Numbered from the stretch's first letter, positions 1-8,581 are shown. The stretch: DNA of 40,297 nucleotides from Phenylobacterium sp. (GCF_030693625.1 NZ_JAUYAF010000056.1:1-40297); one strand, 5' to 3'. Numbers and translations: made by a program. The notes: generated from the letters alone by a model not told the origin.

Positions 1-932
1 GGCTGGTGTTCATCGGCCCGCCGCCCGCGGCCATCGCCGCCGCAGCCGTCGCCGCCACCAACCCCGCCCCGCCGCCCGCGCCTGTCGCTGACACCGCCGA
101 CGCTCCGGCCGCCGTAGAGGCCGTGGTCGCCGCGGACGCGGTGGAGACCGCCGAGGCTGACGCCGCGCCCGCCCCCCCTGTCGCCGCGCCCAAGACCAAG
201 ACCGCCGCCCGGGCCGCCCGCAATGAGACCGGCGCCCGCGCCGAGCCCACCACCGCGCCCACCGTCGCCGTGGCCGACGCCGACCCCCTGGGTCCGGTGG
301 TCGCCCCGACGCAGACTGCCGAGACCTTCGACTCCGGCTCCCAGGGCAAGCGCGAGAACGCCGCGCCGACCGTGGAGGCCAAGGCCGACACCGACACCGG
401 TCAACCCGTCGCCCCCAATGTCGGCGAGGCCGCCGCGACCGCCTCCACCTCGGCGCCCGTCGAGGCGCGCGCCGGTCCGCAGACCGTCGCCCACCTGGCC
501 GCCCAGATCGTCAAGAAACTGGAAGGCCGCTCCACCCAGTTCGACGTCGCCCTCAACCCCGAGGGCATGGGCCGGGTGGACGTGCGCATCGAGATCGGCG
601 CCCAGGGCCGGCTCACCGCCTCCATGTCCTTCGAGAACCCCCAGGCCGCCGCCGAACTGCGCACCCGGGCCAATGAACTTCAGAAAGCCCTTGAACAGGC
701 CGGCTTCGACGTCAGCGGCGGCCTTCGCTTCGACGTCGCCGCCGACCGCGGCCATGGCCAGGCCGGTCAGGGCCAGTTCGGCCAGGACGCCCAGAACAAC
801 GGCGGCGCCTGGCGCGGCAAGGCCTTCCAGGCGGCGCTCGACAGCGCCGACCCGTCCGCCGACGTCGCGCTGTCGGGCGGCCTCAACCTCCAACGTCGGA
901 CCCTGATGTCTGGCGTCGACGTGCGAATTTAG
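1..932 (+). CDS. fliK: Flagellar hook-length control protein FliK, C-terminal part (5' end outside window)
   Basis: The frame is open to the left edge, so the true start is outside the window. The first ~150 visible residues are Ala/Pro-rich low-complexity sequence, as in the disordered N-terminal ruler region of FliK. Residues about 163-250 (counting from the GTG at 6) form the hook-length control domain (Flg_hook), with the hallmark LNPEGMGRVDVRIEI followed by an amphipathic helix rich in Ala, Glu and Leu. FliK is secreted through the flagellar export gate; its C-terminal domain switches export from hook to filament substrates when the hook is complete. The stop lies 10 nt before flgD, so the two are probably co-transcribed, in the usual fliK-flgD-flgE order. 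Codon use is extremely GC-rich. The domain match is clear; the N-terminal part is assigned by context only. Confidence 0.88.
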   Translation, partial: LVFIGPPPAAIAAAAVAATNPAPPPAPVADTADAPAAVEAVVAADAVETAEADAAPAPPVAAPKTKTAARAARNETGARAEPTTAPTVAVADADPLGPVVAPTQTAETFDSGSQGKRENAAPTVEAKADTDTGQPVAPNVGEAAATASTSAPVEARAGPQTVAHLAAQIVKKLEGRSTQFDVALNPEGMGRVDVRIEIGAQGRLTASMSFENPQAAAELRTRANELQKALEQAGFDVSGGLRFDVAADRGHGQAGQGQFGQDAQNNGGAWRGKAFQAALDSADPSADVALSGGLNLQRRTLMSGVDVRI

Positions 933-942
933 GAAGCGTCAG

Positions 943-1656
943 ATGGTAGATGCAGTTTCAAGTGTCGGTCAGACCGCCGCCCAGTCGGGCACCAAGCGTC
1001 TCGCCGAGAGCTTCGACACCTTTCTCAACCTGCTGACCACGCAGTTGAAGAACCAGGACCCGCTCTCGCCCCTGGACTCCAACCAGTTCACCCAGCAGCT
1101 CGTCCAGATGACCGGCGTGGAGCAGCAGCTCTACGGCAATCAGCTGATGGAGAAGCTGGTGGCCAACACCGGTAGCGGGATCTCCACCGCCGTGGCCCTG
1201 ATCGGCCGGGACGTCAAAGCCGGCACGGCTGAAAACGCCATCAAGGACGGCAAGGCGACCTGGAACTTCAACCTCAACCGGGCGGCCGACGACCTGAAGC
1301 TCGAGGTCATCGATTCCAAGGGGCGCACCGTCTACAGCGAGGCCCCGGCCGACATGAGGGCCGGTGACCACACCTTCAAATGGAACGGCAAGGACACCAG
1401 CGGCAAGCAGCTGGACGACGGTGGCCCCTACAGCTTGAGGGTCACGGCCAAGGATAGCGCCGGAACCGGCGTCATCTCCAAGGTCAGCATCCAAGGCGTC
1501 GTCACCGGCGTCGAGCAGGTCGACGGCAAGACCCTGATCACCATCAACGGCGCGAAGATTCCCTGGGAGACCGTGACCTCGATCAACGAGGCCGCGCCCA
1601 CCAACACCGCCAACAACAACGACAACAAGCCTACCCCGGACGAAGCGGCCGCCTGA
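943..1656 (+). CDS. flgD: Flagellar hook capping (scaffolding) protein FlgD
   Basis: FlgD is the cap that sits on the growing hook and lets FlgE subunits assemble; it is removed when the hook is complete. The 237-residue product has the conserved N-terminal FlgD signature at about residues 20-65 (FDTFLNLLTTQLKNQDPLSP, then QFTQQLVQMTGVEQQ). A LIGRDV segment opens the Tudor-like/FLN domain at about residue 86, and the FlgD immunoglobulin-like region follows (DLKLEVIDSKGRTVY, FKWNGKDTSGKQL). The last ~20 residues are a polar Asn/Thr/Pro/Ala tail. It lies 10 nt after fliK and 57 nt before flgE in one direction, so a hook operon is the natural reading. Start ATG at 943. Confidence 0.95.
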   Translation: MVDAVSSVGQTAAQSGTKRLAESFDTFLNLLTTQLKNQDPLSPLDSNQFTQQLVQMTGVEQQLYGNQLMEKLVANTGSGISTAVALIGRDVKAGTAENAIKDGKATWNFNLNRAADDLKLEVIDSKGRTVYSEAPADMRAGDHTFKWNGKDTSGKQLDDGGPYSLRVTAKDSAGTGVISKVSIQGVVTGVEQVDGKTLITINGAKIPWETVTSINEAAPTNTANNNDNKPTPDEAAA

Positions 1657-1713
1657 GGCGCTTCGACTCCCTAACCCTTTGCGACCCCCGCAGAACGAAA
1701 GAAGGCAACAACC

Positions 1714-3105
1714 ATGAGCATCAACAGCGCAATGCTCGCCGGCGTCTCGGGCCTGGTGTCGAACTCGTCGGCCCTGGCCGCCATCTCCGACAACATCGCC
1801 AACGTCAACACCACCGCCTACAAGCGCAACCAGGTGAACTTCGCCAACGTGGTGACCGCCCAGGCCGTGAAGGGTCGCTATTCGGCCGGCGGGGTGCAGG
1901 CGGTGACCCGCCAGTTCGTCGGCCAGCAGGGTCTGATCACCAGCGCCTCGTCGCCCACCGACCTCGGCATCTCCGGCGACGGCTTCTTCGTCGTCACCCA
2001 GAAGGCCAACGGCCTGACCGCCGCCGACAACCGCTCCTTCACCCGGTCGGGCTCGTTCAGCGTCGACGCCGACGGCTTCATGGTCAACGACGCCAAGCTC
2101 TATCTGCAGGGCTGGCCCGTCGAGGACGACGGCACCATGGACATCAACCCGTCGGACCTCACCAAGCTGGAGCCGATCAACGTCAAGAACCTGGGCGCCG
2201 CGGTGCGTCCCACCGCCAATGTCGCCATCAACGCCAATGTCGACAAGCGCCTGCCCACGGCCCAGGTCGACCTAACGGCCTATGACCCCAACGTCCAGGC
2301 CACCAGCATGGCCGGCTACTCCGATGGCCAGAACACCATCTACAAGCCCGACTTCACCATCGAGATGAACGTGATCGACTCCACGGGCGGCTCGCACAAG
2401 ATCGCCATGTCGTTGATCCACGACCCGGCGGTGACCAACGAGTTCCGAGCCGAGATCTACGCGATCCCGGGGTCGGAGATCGGCGACGGCACCACCTCGG
2501 GCCTGATCACCTCGGGCACCGTGCGCTTCACCGCCACCGGCCAGTTCGACAAGGCCAACTCCACCCTGTTCGGCGCGCTGGACGCCGATCCGCAGATCGT
2601 GCTCGGCGACTCCGACGGCGGCGCCGCACCGGCCTGGGCCACGGCGCTCGGCATCACCGGCCAGACCATCGACTTCGACTTCGACCGCCTGGCCTCGCGG
2701 CCCGAAACCTCCTCGGTGACCCAGGTCAACTCCGACGGCGCCAGCGTCGGCAACGTGGTGGGCGTCGAGGTCGACGAGAACGGCGTGGTCTCGGCCATCT
2801 TCGACAACTCCGAGATCCGCCAGGTGGCCAAGATCGCGCTCGCCACCTTCCCAAACCCCGATGGCCTGACCCCGGTCAGCGGCAACGCCTACCGCCCGAC
2901 GATCCAGAGCGGTGAGTTCGTTCTGAAGGAGCCGACGGTGGCCGGCGCCGGTCAGATCGCGGCCTCTACCCTGGAAGCCTCCACGGTCGACTTGTCGGCG
3001 GAGTTCACAGGACTGATCTCAACGCAGAAAGCTTACTCCGCCTCTTCGAAGATCATCACAACGGCCGACCAGATGCTAGAAGAACTCATCAACATTAAGC
3101 GATAA
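1714..3105 (+). CDS. flgE: Flagellar hook protein FlgE
   Basis: Structural subunit of the hook, the curved universal joint between rod and filament. The 463-residue product starts with the rod/hook N-terminal domain (MSINSAMLAGVSGLVSNSSA, then ISDNIANVNTTAYKR). It has the central hook D1/D2 region with the LGISGDGFFVV motif near residue 85, and ends in the flagellar basal-body C-terminal domain (VDLSAEFTGLISTQKAYSAS, ITTADQMLEELINIKR). The two ends form the coiled coil of the hook core. The length is moderate for this family, whose variable outer domains differ widely between species. The start is supported by a purine-rich GAAAGAAGG about 10 nt upstream. Its role as the last gene of the hook operon is inferred from the 167-nt gap before sciP. 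Confidence 0.95.
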   Translation: MSINSAMLAGVSGLVSNSSALAAISDNIANVNTTAYKRNQVNFANVVTAQAVKGRYSAGGVQAVTRQFVGQQGLITSASSPTDLGISGDGFFVVTQKANGLTAADNRSFTRSGSFSVDADGFMVNDAKLYLQGWPVEDDGTMDINPSDLTKLEPINVKNLGAAVRPTANVAINANVDKRLPTAQVDLTAYDPNVQATSMAGYSDGQNTIYKPDFTIEMNVIDSTGGSHKIAMSLIHDPAVTNEFRAEIYAIPGSEIGDGTTSGLITSGTVRFTATGQFDKANSTLFGALDADPQIVLGDSDGGAAPAWATALGITGQTIDFDFDRLASRPETSSVTQVNSDGASVGNVVGVEVDENGVVSAIFDNSEIRQVAKIALATFPNPDGLTPVSGNAYRPTIQSGEFVLKEPTVAGAGQIAASTLEASTVDLSAEFTGLISTQKAYSASSKIITTADQMLEELINIKR

Positions 3106-3272
3106 GTCTTGGCGTTAATCAGCTTTAACTGGTGATGACATCTTAGACTGTACCGTTTTAGTACATGGGGGAGTGAATGATTAGGCCTTTTTTTACTATT
3201 GCGATTCACCGGCTGTTATGGCCTGCGTCGTATACTCCCTCCGAATTGTGATGGTGGGAAAGGCGTAAAGCC
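3106..3272 (+). promoter_or_regulatory. AT-rich promoter region of sciP with a near-CtrA site
   Basis: This gap between flgE and sciP is clearly more AT-rich than its surroundings. It holds TTAA at 3115-3118 and TTAAC at 3125-3129, separated by 6 nt; the CtrA consensus is TTAA-N7-TTAAC, so the spacing is one short. A TATACT at 3231-3236 could be a -10 element, but no convincing -35 lies at the right distance. A T-run at 3187-3194 follows a short AGGCCT palindrome and could weakly terminate flgE transcripts. CtrA control of sciP is known in Caulobacter crescentus; here it is an inference from one imperfect site. Confidence 0.4.
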
Positions 3273-3563
3273 ATGTTGCAACAACAACAGCAGACCCGGA
3301 CGAACAGCCGCGGCGAGCCTTATGTGATCGGTCCGACGGGGGTTCCCCTGACGATCGCCGATCTGCCGCCGGTGGACACCGGGCGCTGGGTGATCCGGCG
3401 CAAGGCTGAGGTCGTCGCCGCGGTGCGCGGCGGGCTGCTGACACTCGACGAGGCGTGCGAGCGCTACTCCCTGACCAACGAGGAATTCCTCGCCTGGCAG
3501 AAATCTATCGACCGTCATGGTCTGGCGGGCCTGCGGACCACGCGCCTGCAACAGTATCGCTGA
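3273..3563 (+). CDS. sciP: SciP-type CtrA inhibitor, DUF1153 helix-turn-helix protein
   Basis: A 96-residue protein of the DUF1153 family. In Caulobacter crescentus, SciP (small CtrA inhibitory protein) binds CtrA-activated promoters and CtrA itself in swarmer cells and keeps CtrA-dependent genes off in G1. The core RGEPYVIGPTGVPLTIADLP, then VDTGRWVIRRKAEVVAAV, and a C-terminal helix-turn-helix (LTLDEACERYSLTNEEFLAW, then DRHGLAGLRTTRLQQYR) match the family along its whole length. The Gln-rich start (MLQQQQQT) is unconserved sequence. The gene follows flgE, as sciP does in C. crescentus, linking a cell-cycle regulator to the hook locus. The ATG at 3273 has GGGAAAGG upstream. Confidence 0.9.
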   Translation: MLQQQQQTRTNSRGEPYVIGPTGVPLTIADLPPVDTGRWVIRRKAEVVAAVRGGLLTLDEACERYSLTNEEFLAWQKSIDRHGLAGLRTTRLQQYR

Positions 3564-3594
3564 ACTCAACTCCCCCCAGATTGATGTTCGCGAT

Positions 3595-3624
3595 GTGGCC
3601 GCCCCGGGCAACCGGGGCGGCCAC
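3595..3624 (+). terminator. Strong hairpin downstream of sciP
   Basis: GTGGCCGCCCCGG (3595-3607) pairs perfectly with CCGGGGCGGCCAC (3612-3624) around a GCAA (GNRA) tetraloop, giving a 13-bp GC stem. There is no T-run after it, so termination may be weak or factor-dependent. It lies between sciP and the convergent CorC-like gene. Confidence 0.55.
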
Positions 3625-3678
3625 ACCCGTTCTGGGGGGCCGCCCGGCGCAGGTTCCGCCGGAAAGGCCGCACTTGAT

Positions 3679-3690
3679 TAGAGCGCTCTA
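3679..3690. repeat. 12-nt perfect palindrome TAGAGCGCTCTA
   Basis: A perfect palindrome overlapping the stop codon of the CorC/HlyC-family gene. Its TAGAGC...GCTCTA ends recur in the two larger palindromes at 15180-15231 and 15244-15292, suggesting a shared short repeat family. Confidence 0.5.
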
Positions 3691-4983
3691 GGGACGCCGT
3701 CGGGCCTCCCGGAAGATCAGCTTGTCAATTCGGCGCCCGTCCATGTCGACGACCTCGACCTCGTATCCGCCAAGCCGGAGAATCTCTCCCTCCGCCGGGA
3801 AGCGGCCGAGCCTGTTGAGCACCAGGCCCGCCACCGTGTGGTAGCCTTGGCCCTCGCTCAGATCCTCGCCGATGATGTCGCCAAGTTCGAACAGGTCGGA
3901 CCGGCCGTCCACCAGGTAGCTGCCGTCTTCGCGCCGCAGGATGCGGGCCTCCGGCTCGTCATGGCTCTCGTTGAAGTCCCCCGCGATCATCTCCAGCAGG
4001 TCGGTGGGGGTGACGACGCCCTCCAGGCTGCCGAACTCATCGACGATGAACGCCATGTGGGTGGGCGAGGACTTGAAGAGCTCCAGGGTCTTCAGGACCG
4101 TCGTGGTTTCCGGGATATACAGCGGCGCGCGCACCATGCTCTCGAGATCGAGGGGGTCGCCCGCCAGCAGCGCGTCGGCGACCTGCGCCTTGTGCGCGAT
4201 CCCCAGGGGATCATCGATGCCGCCGCTCCGCGAGACGACGAACCGCGAGTAGGGACAGGTACGGATATCATTGCGAAGCACCTCGTCGGGATCGTCGAGG
4301 GACACCCAGTAGACCTCCCGGCGCGGGGTCATGGCGACGCGAACCGGCCGGTCTCCGAGGCGCATCACCTCGTGCATCATCGCCCGCTCCTCCGGCTCGA
4401 TGATCCCGGCGCCCGCGCCTTCGGCCAGGACCGTCTCCACCTCCTCCTGAGTGATGACGTCGCCCTGCACATCCTTGATCCGCAAGATCATCAGGACGGC
4501 GGCCGTCGAGCCGGTGAGAAAGGTCACGAACGGTCCCATGCCGGCGGCCATCAGGGTCAGCGGCCGCGCCACGACCGCCGCGATGGTTTCCGGCATCAGC
4601 AGCGCCAGACGCTTGGGCACCAACTCGCCGACGATCAGCGACAGGTAGGTCAGCACGACCACCACCACACCGGTGGAGATCGCCTCCGAATAGTCGGCGA
4701 ACCCCGGGACGTTCTCGAGGATCTTGTCAAACTCCGCGGCGATGGTGGCCTGACCAAATGCGCCGGCCAGAATGCCGATGAGGGTGATGCCGACCTGGAC
4801 TGAGGAGAGGAAACGGGTCGGATCCTCGGCCAGCAGCAGGGCTGCGGCGGCGCCTTTGTCCCCCCGCTCCGCCCGGCTCTGCAGCTTCTGTTTTCGAGAG
4901 GAGACGACCGCCAGCTCGGACATGGCGAAGACGCCGTTCAAGACCACCAACAGGAGGACCACGGCGGAGGCGAGGAGAAGCAT
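3688..4983 (-). CDS. CNNM/CorC/HlyC-family membrane protein (DUF21 + CBS pair + CorC_HlyC)
   Basis: A 431-residue inner-membrane protein of the UPF0053/CNNM family, whose members are linked to Mg2+ or Co2+ efflux and cation homeostasis. The DUF21 domain (about 1-185) has several hydrophobic helices, starting MLLLASAVVLLLVVLNGVFA and followed by the family's SELAVVSSRKQKL. A cytoplasmic CBS pair follows (about 205-325; AMTPRREVYWVSL near its start) and a C-terminal CorC_HlyC domain (about 345-425; HTVAGLVLNRLGRFPAEGE). The frame runs 47 codons further upstream, but that part has no family similarity; the ATG at 4983 places the first membrane helix at the N-terminus, as usual. The gene stands alone and converges on sciP. 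Older annotations call such proteins hemolysins, which is not supported here. Confidence 0.88.
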   Translation of the reverse strand: MLLLASAVVLLLVVLNGVFAMSELAVVSSRKQKLQSRAERGDKGAAAALLLAEDPTRFLSSVQVGITLIGILAGAFGQATIAAEFDKILENVPGFADYSEAISTGVVVVVLTYLSLIVGELVPKRLALLMPETIAAVVARPLTLMAAGMGPFVTFLTGSTAAVLMILRIKDVQGDVITQEEVETVLAEGAGAGIIEPEERAMMHEVMRLGDRPVRVAMTPRREVYWVSLDDPDEVLRNDIRTCPYSRFVVSRSGGIDDPLGIAHKAQVADALLAGDPLDLESMVRAPLYIPETTTVLKTLELFKSSPTHMAFIVDEFGSLEGVVTPTDLLEMIAGDFNESHDEPEARILRREDGSYLVDGRSDLFELGDIIGEDLSEGQGYHTVAGLVLNRLGRFPAEGEILRLGGYEVEVVDMDGRRIDKLIFREARRRP

Positions 4984-5147
4984 TGCTTGAGGCTCAAACG
5001 AGGCTGTCCTGCAGCCCCTTGAAAACATACCGCGCTTTGCGGAGGCAGGTGAACGATTCAGCCTGAGCACGGGACCTCCGCCTGCGCCTGACCCTGGCAT
5101 GACTTGCGCACAGCTCCGCTTCAACGAAGCCGTTGGAGGGGTTTGCC

Positions 5148-5546
5148 GTGTCGAAACAGGACGGAATGTGGTTCGGGCTGGCGGGCGCCCTGGTCTGGGG
5201 CGCGGCGACGCTGTTCTATGTGGTCTTCGCCCGGGGCGTCATCGAGCACGCCTTCTGGTTCTACGTCGTCAACGCCGCCCTGGTGGCCATGGCGCTGGGG
5301 CTGTTCTTCCACATCACCGTGCGGTTCCTGGCCACGCCCCGCCGGCATCGCCGGCTCGCGGCCCTGATCTTCGCCGCCCCGGGCTTGGTGGGCGCGATGC
5401 TGCTTGGCCTCAACTTCTCGACCGTCCTGCCGCAGCTGCCGCCTGAGAGCCATGGCCGCTATGTCGCCCTGGTCCTGGTCAGCTACGCCCTGATGATGGC
5501 CCAGGCCCTGGAGCCCAGAACAAAGCGGGGGCCTGCCAAGAACTAG
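5148..5546 (+). CDS. Small four-helix membrane protein of unknown function
   Basis: I do not recognise this family with certainty. The 132-residue product has about four hydrophobic helices: WFGLAGALVWGAATLFYVVF, FWFYVVNAALVAMALGLFF, LAALIFAAPGLVGAMLLGL and YVALVLVSYALMMAQAL. A basic loop (TPRRHRRL) follows the second helix and the C-terminus is basic (RTKRGPAKN). The GTG at 5148 is chosen because GGAGGGG ends 6 nt upstream; a TTG five codons earlier overlaps that ribosome site. It is divergent from the CorC-like gene with about 160 nt between them, and converges on the RusA-like gene. Confidence 0.75.
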   Translation: MSKQDGMWFGLAGALVWGAATLFYVVFARGVIEHAFWFYVVNAALVAMALGLFFHITVRFLATPRRHRRLAALIFAAPGLVGAMLLGLNFSTVLPQLPPESHGRYVALVLVSYALMMAQALEPRTKRGPAKN

Positions 5547-5586
5547 AGGGTGACGGGCGCCGAGACCGGCGTCCGGCTGTCACCCT
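5547..5586. terminator. Bidirectional hairpin between convergent genes
   Basis: AGGGTGAC (5547-5554) pairs with GTCACCCT (5579-5586), with an inner GGCGCCG/CGGCG(T)CC stem around GAGA. It starts right after the membrane-protein stop and covers the stop of the RusA-like gene, so it can serve both strands. It has no clear T-run. Confidence 0.5.
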
Positions 5587-5960
5587 CTGGGCCAGGGGCT
5601 GAGATCCGACAGCTTGCGGATCGTCACGGCGATCCGTTCCCGCTCGCCCGCGCGGCGCTCCACCAGCAGGCGGGCCACCTGGGCGTCGTCGTGGAAGGCG
5701 TAGCCCTTGATGGCGTCCAGGATCGCCTTGGCCAGGTTGTCGAGGTCCATCCAGGGCGGGTCGCCCACATATTCCATGACGATCTCCACCGAGAACTCGC
5801 CCCACGCCGGGCGCGATCCGCGCCAGGCCTTGCGGAAGAACTCGTGGATCAGCGGCTTGTAGACCTTGGCCTGGGTCGACAAGCCGTCGACCATGACCTC
5901 CATCACCCCCTCGCTCTCGCGGGCGCGCACCTTGGCGTGATGGGTCCAGCCGTCGTCCAT
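5580..5960 (-). CDS. RusA-family crossover junction endodeoxyribonuclease
   Basis: A 126-residue protein with the RusA metal-site signature MDLDNLAKAILDAIKG (residues 71-86) and the acidic pair in HDDAQV (90-95). Asp72, Asp74, Asp82, Asp91 and Asp92 are candidate Mg2+ ligands and Lys78 the conserved basic residue. RusA enzymes are dimers that resolve Holliday junctions by paired nicking. Length (E. coli RusA is 120 residues) and motif order fit a complete enzyme. Many RusA genes come from prophages, but no phage genes are seen around this one, and in alphaproteobacteria single chromosomal copies are common. The ATG at 5960 is the first in the frame. Whether it is the main resolvase is unknown, since ruvC is outside the window. 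Confidence 0.85.
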   Translation of the reverse strand: MDDGWTHHAKVRARESEGVMEVMVDGLSTQAKVYKPLIHEFFRKAWRGSRPAWGEFSVEIVMEYVGDPPWMDLDNLAKAILDAIKGYAFHDDAQVARLLVERRAGERERIAVTIRKLSDLSPWPRG

Positions 5961-6056
5961 GCCGCCCCTCTTAGACAGCTTTGCGCGGCGCCAGAACCCT
6001 TGCGCTCCTGACCGGCCCGGTTAAACCGGCGCATCGACCTGCCAGGAGGCCAGACC

Positions 6057-7448
6057 ATGACCGCGACCCGCACCGAAACCGACACCTTCGGCCCGATCGA
6101 GGTCGCCTCCGACGTCTATTGGGGCGCCCAGGCCCAGCGCAGCATCCAGAACTTCAAGATCGGCTGGGAGAAGCAGCCCAAACCGGTCGTCCGCGCGCTC
6201 GGCATCGTCAAGCGCGCCGCAGCCGAGGCCAATATGGAACTGGGCCGCCTGGATCCGGTGATCGGCGCGGCCATCGTCGCCGCCGCCCAGGAAGTGATCG
6301 ACGGCAAGCTGGACGACCACTTCCCGCTCTCGGTCTGGCAGACCGGCTCGGGCACCCAGTCCAACATGAACGCCAACGAGGTGATCTCGAACCGCGCCAT
6401 CGAGATGCTGGGCGGGGTGATGGGCTCCAAGACCCCGGTCCATCCCAACGACCACGTCAATATGAGCCAGTCGTCCAACGACACCTATCCCACCGCCATG
6501 CACATCGCCTGCGCCGAGCAGGTGGCCAAGGAGGTGATGCCGGCCCTCGAGCACCTGCACGCCGCGCTGAAGGTCAAGACCAAGGCCTTCGACCACATCA
6601 TCAAGATCGGCCGCACCCACACCCAGGACGCCACCCCCCTGACGCTCGGCCAGGAATTCTCCGGCTACACCCAGCAGATCGCCAACGGCGTGCGTCGCAT
6701 CAAGGACACCCTGGCGGGCCTCTATGAACTGGCCCAGGGCGGCACCGCCGTCGGCACGGGCCTGAACGCCCCGGTGGGCTTCGCCGAACTGGTGGCCGCC
6801 AAGATCGCGGCCATCACCCGCCTGCCCTTCATCACCGCCCCCAACAAGTTCGAGGCGCTGGCCGCCCACGACGCCATGGTCTTCAGCCACGGCGCGCTGA
6901 ACACCGTGGCCGGCAGCCTGTTCAAGATCGCCAACGACATCCGCTTCCTGGGCTCGGGCCCGCGGTCCGGCCTGGGCGAGCTCTCCCTGCCGGAGAACGA
7001 GCCGGGCTCGTCGATCATGCCGGGCAAGGTCAATCCCACCCAGTGCGAGGCCCTGACCATGGTCTGCACCCAGGTGTTCGGCAACAACGCCGCCATGACC
7101 TTCGCCGGGGCCTCGGGGCACTTCGAGCTGAACGTCTTCAATCCCGTCATGGCCTACAACTTCCTGCAGTCCTGCCGCCTGCTGGCCGACGCCTCCATCA
7201 GCTTCACCGACAACTGCGTGGTGGGGATCGAGGCCCGCGAGGACAACATCAAGGCCGCCCTCGACCGCTCGCTGATGCTGGTCACCGCGCTCGCCCCCAA
7301 GATCGGCTATGACGCGGCCGCCAAGATCGCCAAGACCGCCCACAAGAACGGCACCACCCTGCGCGAGGAAGCCGTCGGTGGCGGCTACGTCACCGACGCC
7401 GAGTTCGACGAAGTGGTGCGGCCGGAGAACATGATCCACCCGGGGTGA
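6057..7448 (+). CDS. fumC: Class II fumarate hydratase
   Basis: Iron-independent fumarase catalysing reversible hydration of fumarate to (S)-malate in the TCA cycle. The 463-residue length matches FumC of E. coli (467). The fumarase/aspartase signature [11 protein letters not shown] is at residues 317-327, with the catalytic flexible loop serine in it. Also present are the substrate-site motifs [27 protein letters not shown] and [16 protein letters not shown]. The ATG at 6057 has AGGAGG upstream. The next gene starts 3 nt after the stop, so the two are probably translated from one message. The tight family match leaves little doubt against aspartase or argininosuccinate lyase, which differ around the SS loop. 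Confidence 0.97.
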   Translation: MTATRTETDTFGPIEVASDVYWGAQAQRSIQNFKIGWEKQPKPVVRALGIVKRAAAEANMELGRLDPVIGAAIVAAAQEVIDGKLDDHFPLSVWQTGSGTQSNMNANEVISNRAIEMLGGVMGSKTPVHPNDHVNMSQSSNDTYPTAMHIACAEQVAKEVMPALEHLHAALKVKTKAFDHIIKIGRTHTQDATPLTLGQEFSGYTQQIANGVRRIKDTLAGLYELAQGGTAVGTGLNAPVGFAELVAAKIAAITRLPFITAPNKFEALAAHDAMVFSHGALNTVAGSLFKIANDIRFLGSGPRSGLGELSLPENEPGSSIMPGKVNPTQCEALTMVCTQVFGNNAAMTFAGASGHFELNVFNPVMAYNFLQSCRLLADASISFTDNCVVGIEAREDNIKAALDRSLMLVTALAPKIGYDAAAKIAKTAHKNGTTLREEAVGGGYVTDAEFDEVVRPENMIHPG

Positions 7449-7451
7449 TCC

Positions 7452-8216
7452 ATGAGCACCTTCGAATTCCAGCGTGACGGTCTGCAACTCTATCCGACGG
7501 TCTATGACGACGCTGGGATCGAGCGGCTTCGCGGAATTCCGACCAAAGGACCAGGAGCCCGGCTGCAGGATGACAGCCTTCCGGACCTGCTGTGGCCGGT
7601 CAGCCGGATCGCCTCCAGGCTCCTGGGCATAGGTGCCCAGCCCGTCCGGGCCGTGCTGTTCGACAAGACCGCCGAGCGCAATTGGGCGCTCGGCTGGCAC
7701 CAGGATCGAACGCTGGTTGTCGAAGAGCGCCGGGAGGTCGAAGGCTTCGGCCCCTGGTCGCGCAAGGACGGAGCGCTTCACGTCGCGCCGCCCATCGAAC
7801 TTCTGCAGCGCATGGCGACATTCCGCATCCACCTGGATCCCTGCGGCGCCGACAACGCGCCGCTCCAGGCAGCAGTGGGCTCTCACAGGTGCGGATATGT
7901 GGCGGCCGATCAGGCGGCGGCCGAGGCCGAACAACATCCCGTCGCCCAATGCCTGGCGCAGGCCGGCGACGTCTGGGCCTATTCGACGCCGATCCTCCAT
8001 GCCTCTGCTCGGGCGGATGCTCCGGCCCGGCGCCGGGTCCTGCAGGTGGACTACGCGACCTTCGCGCTTCCCGGAGGCCTCGTGTGGCGCGGCGTGGCCC
8101 TCGCCCATCGTCAGACGGCTGCGGAGTGGGCAGAAGAGAACGCTGAGGCCATCAAAGCGAACCGTGAACGGATCGCCAAACACGGCATATTCGGCGAGGA
8201 CTTGCGGCGGTGGTGA
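7452..8216 (+). CDS. Phytanoyl-CoA dioxygenase (PhyH)-family Fe(II)/2-oxoglutarate oxygenase
   Basis: A 254-residue protein with the 2-His-1-carboxylate facial triad of PhyH-like oxygenases: His83 and Asp85 in GWHQD, distal His183 in PILHASARA, and a 2-oxoglutarate-binding Arg about ten residues later in APARRRVLQVDY. The double-stranded beta-helix core spans roughly 65-205. The substrate cannot be read from the sequence; family members hydroxylate acyl chains, ectoine, small metabolites or natural products. It starts 3 nt after fumC and its stop overlaps the start of the next small gene, so all three may form one operon. Association with fumarase may be chance, although 2-oxoglutarate-to-succinate turnover is metabolically close. 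Confidence 0.85.
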   Translation: MSTFEFQRDGLQLYPTVYDDAGIERLRGIPTKGPGARLQDDSLPDLLWPVSRIASRLLGIGAQPVRAVLFDKTAERNWALGWHQDRTLVVEERREVEGFGPWSRKDGALHVAPPIELLQRMATFRIHLDPCGADNAPLQAAVGSHRCGYVAADQAAAEAEQHPVAQCLAQAGDVWAYSTPILHASARADAPARRRVLQVDYATFALPGGLVWRGVALAHRQTAAEWAEENAEAIKANRERIAKHGIFGEDLRRW

Positions 8217-8581
8217 GATGGAAAACGCTAGCACTCGCTTCGCTTGCGCTGCCGCTCCTTTTGGCAGCGACCGAGAGGCCTCTGTCATCGAATGAGGTCA
8301 GCTTCACGCGCTCGCCGCCTCCCCCTTACGTTCCGACCAAAACGGATCAGGACAAGTTCGAGAGAGCCTTCGTCGTCGTTTGCAGAATCATTGAGTCCGG
8401 ACGCCTGGGCGCTTGCCGCCCAGAGAAAGGCGGGCGTGTGGGAGCCGACGATGCCGCGTGGGCGGTTGGCTGGATCTCCACGTGGCGCGTATCGCTGAAA
8501 GCGCGAGACGGCACTTTCACCCACGGCCGGTCCATCAGGATACCGATCCGGCTTCGTACTGGCCCCTACTCCGCCGCGTAG
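8210..8581 (+). CDS. Secreted protein with a degenerate TonB-C-like domain
   Basis: A 123-residue product with an N-terminal signal-like helix (TLALASLALPLLLAA). The rest resembles the TonB C-terminal-like domains common in Caulobacterales: VVCRIIESGRLGACRP corresponds to the usual V-x-C-x-V-x-x-x-G-x-L-x-x-C-x-V strand, and the end GRSIRIPIRL to the usual G-x-V-x-I-P-I-x-F. The intervening Arg/Met-rich segment is poorly conserved, so it may be divergent or decaying. The GTG at 8210 (or 8213) overlaps the stop of the PhyH gene. Its last 16 nt overlap the 3' end of the convergent gene. The domain call is by eye and moderate. Confidence 0.5.
   Translation: MVRWKTLALASLALPLLLAATERPLSSNEVSFTRSPPPPYVPTKTDQDKFERAFVVVCRIIESGRLGACRPEKGGRVGADDAAWAVGWISTWRVSLKARDGTFTHGRSIRIPIRLRTGPYSAA

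Noticed and set aside
1657..1713. Possible sigma-54 promoter before flgE
   Set aside because: A TTGC is present, but no GG lies at the required distance upstream, so the -24/-12 pattern fails.
6021..8288. A 755-codon open frame on the minus strand opposite fumC and the PhyH gene
   Set aside because: It spans two real genes on the other strand, has no recognisable domain, and its composition is that of an antisense frame.
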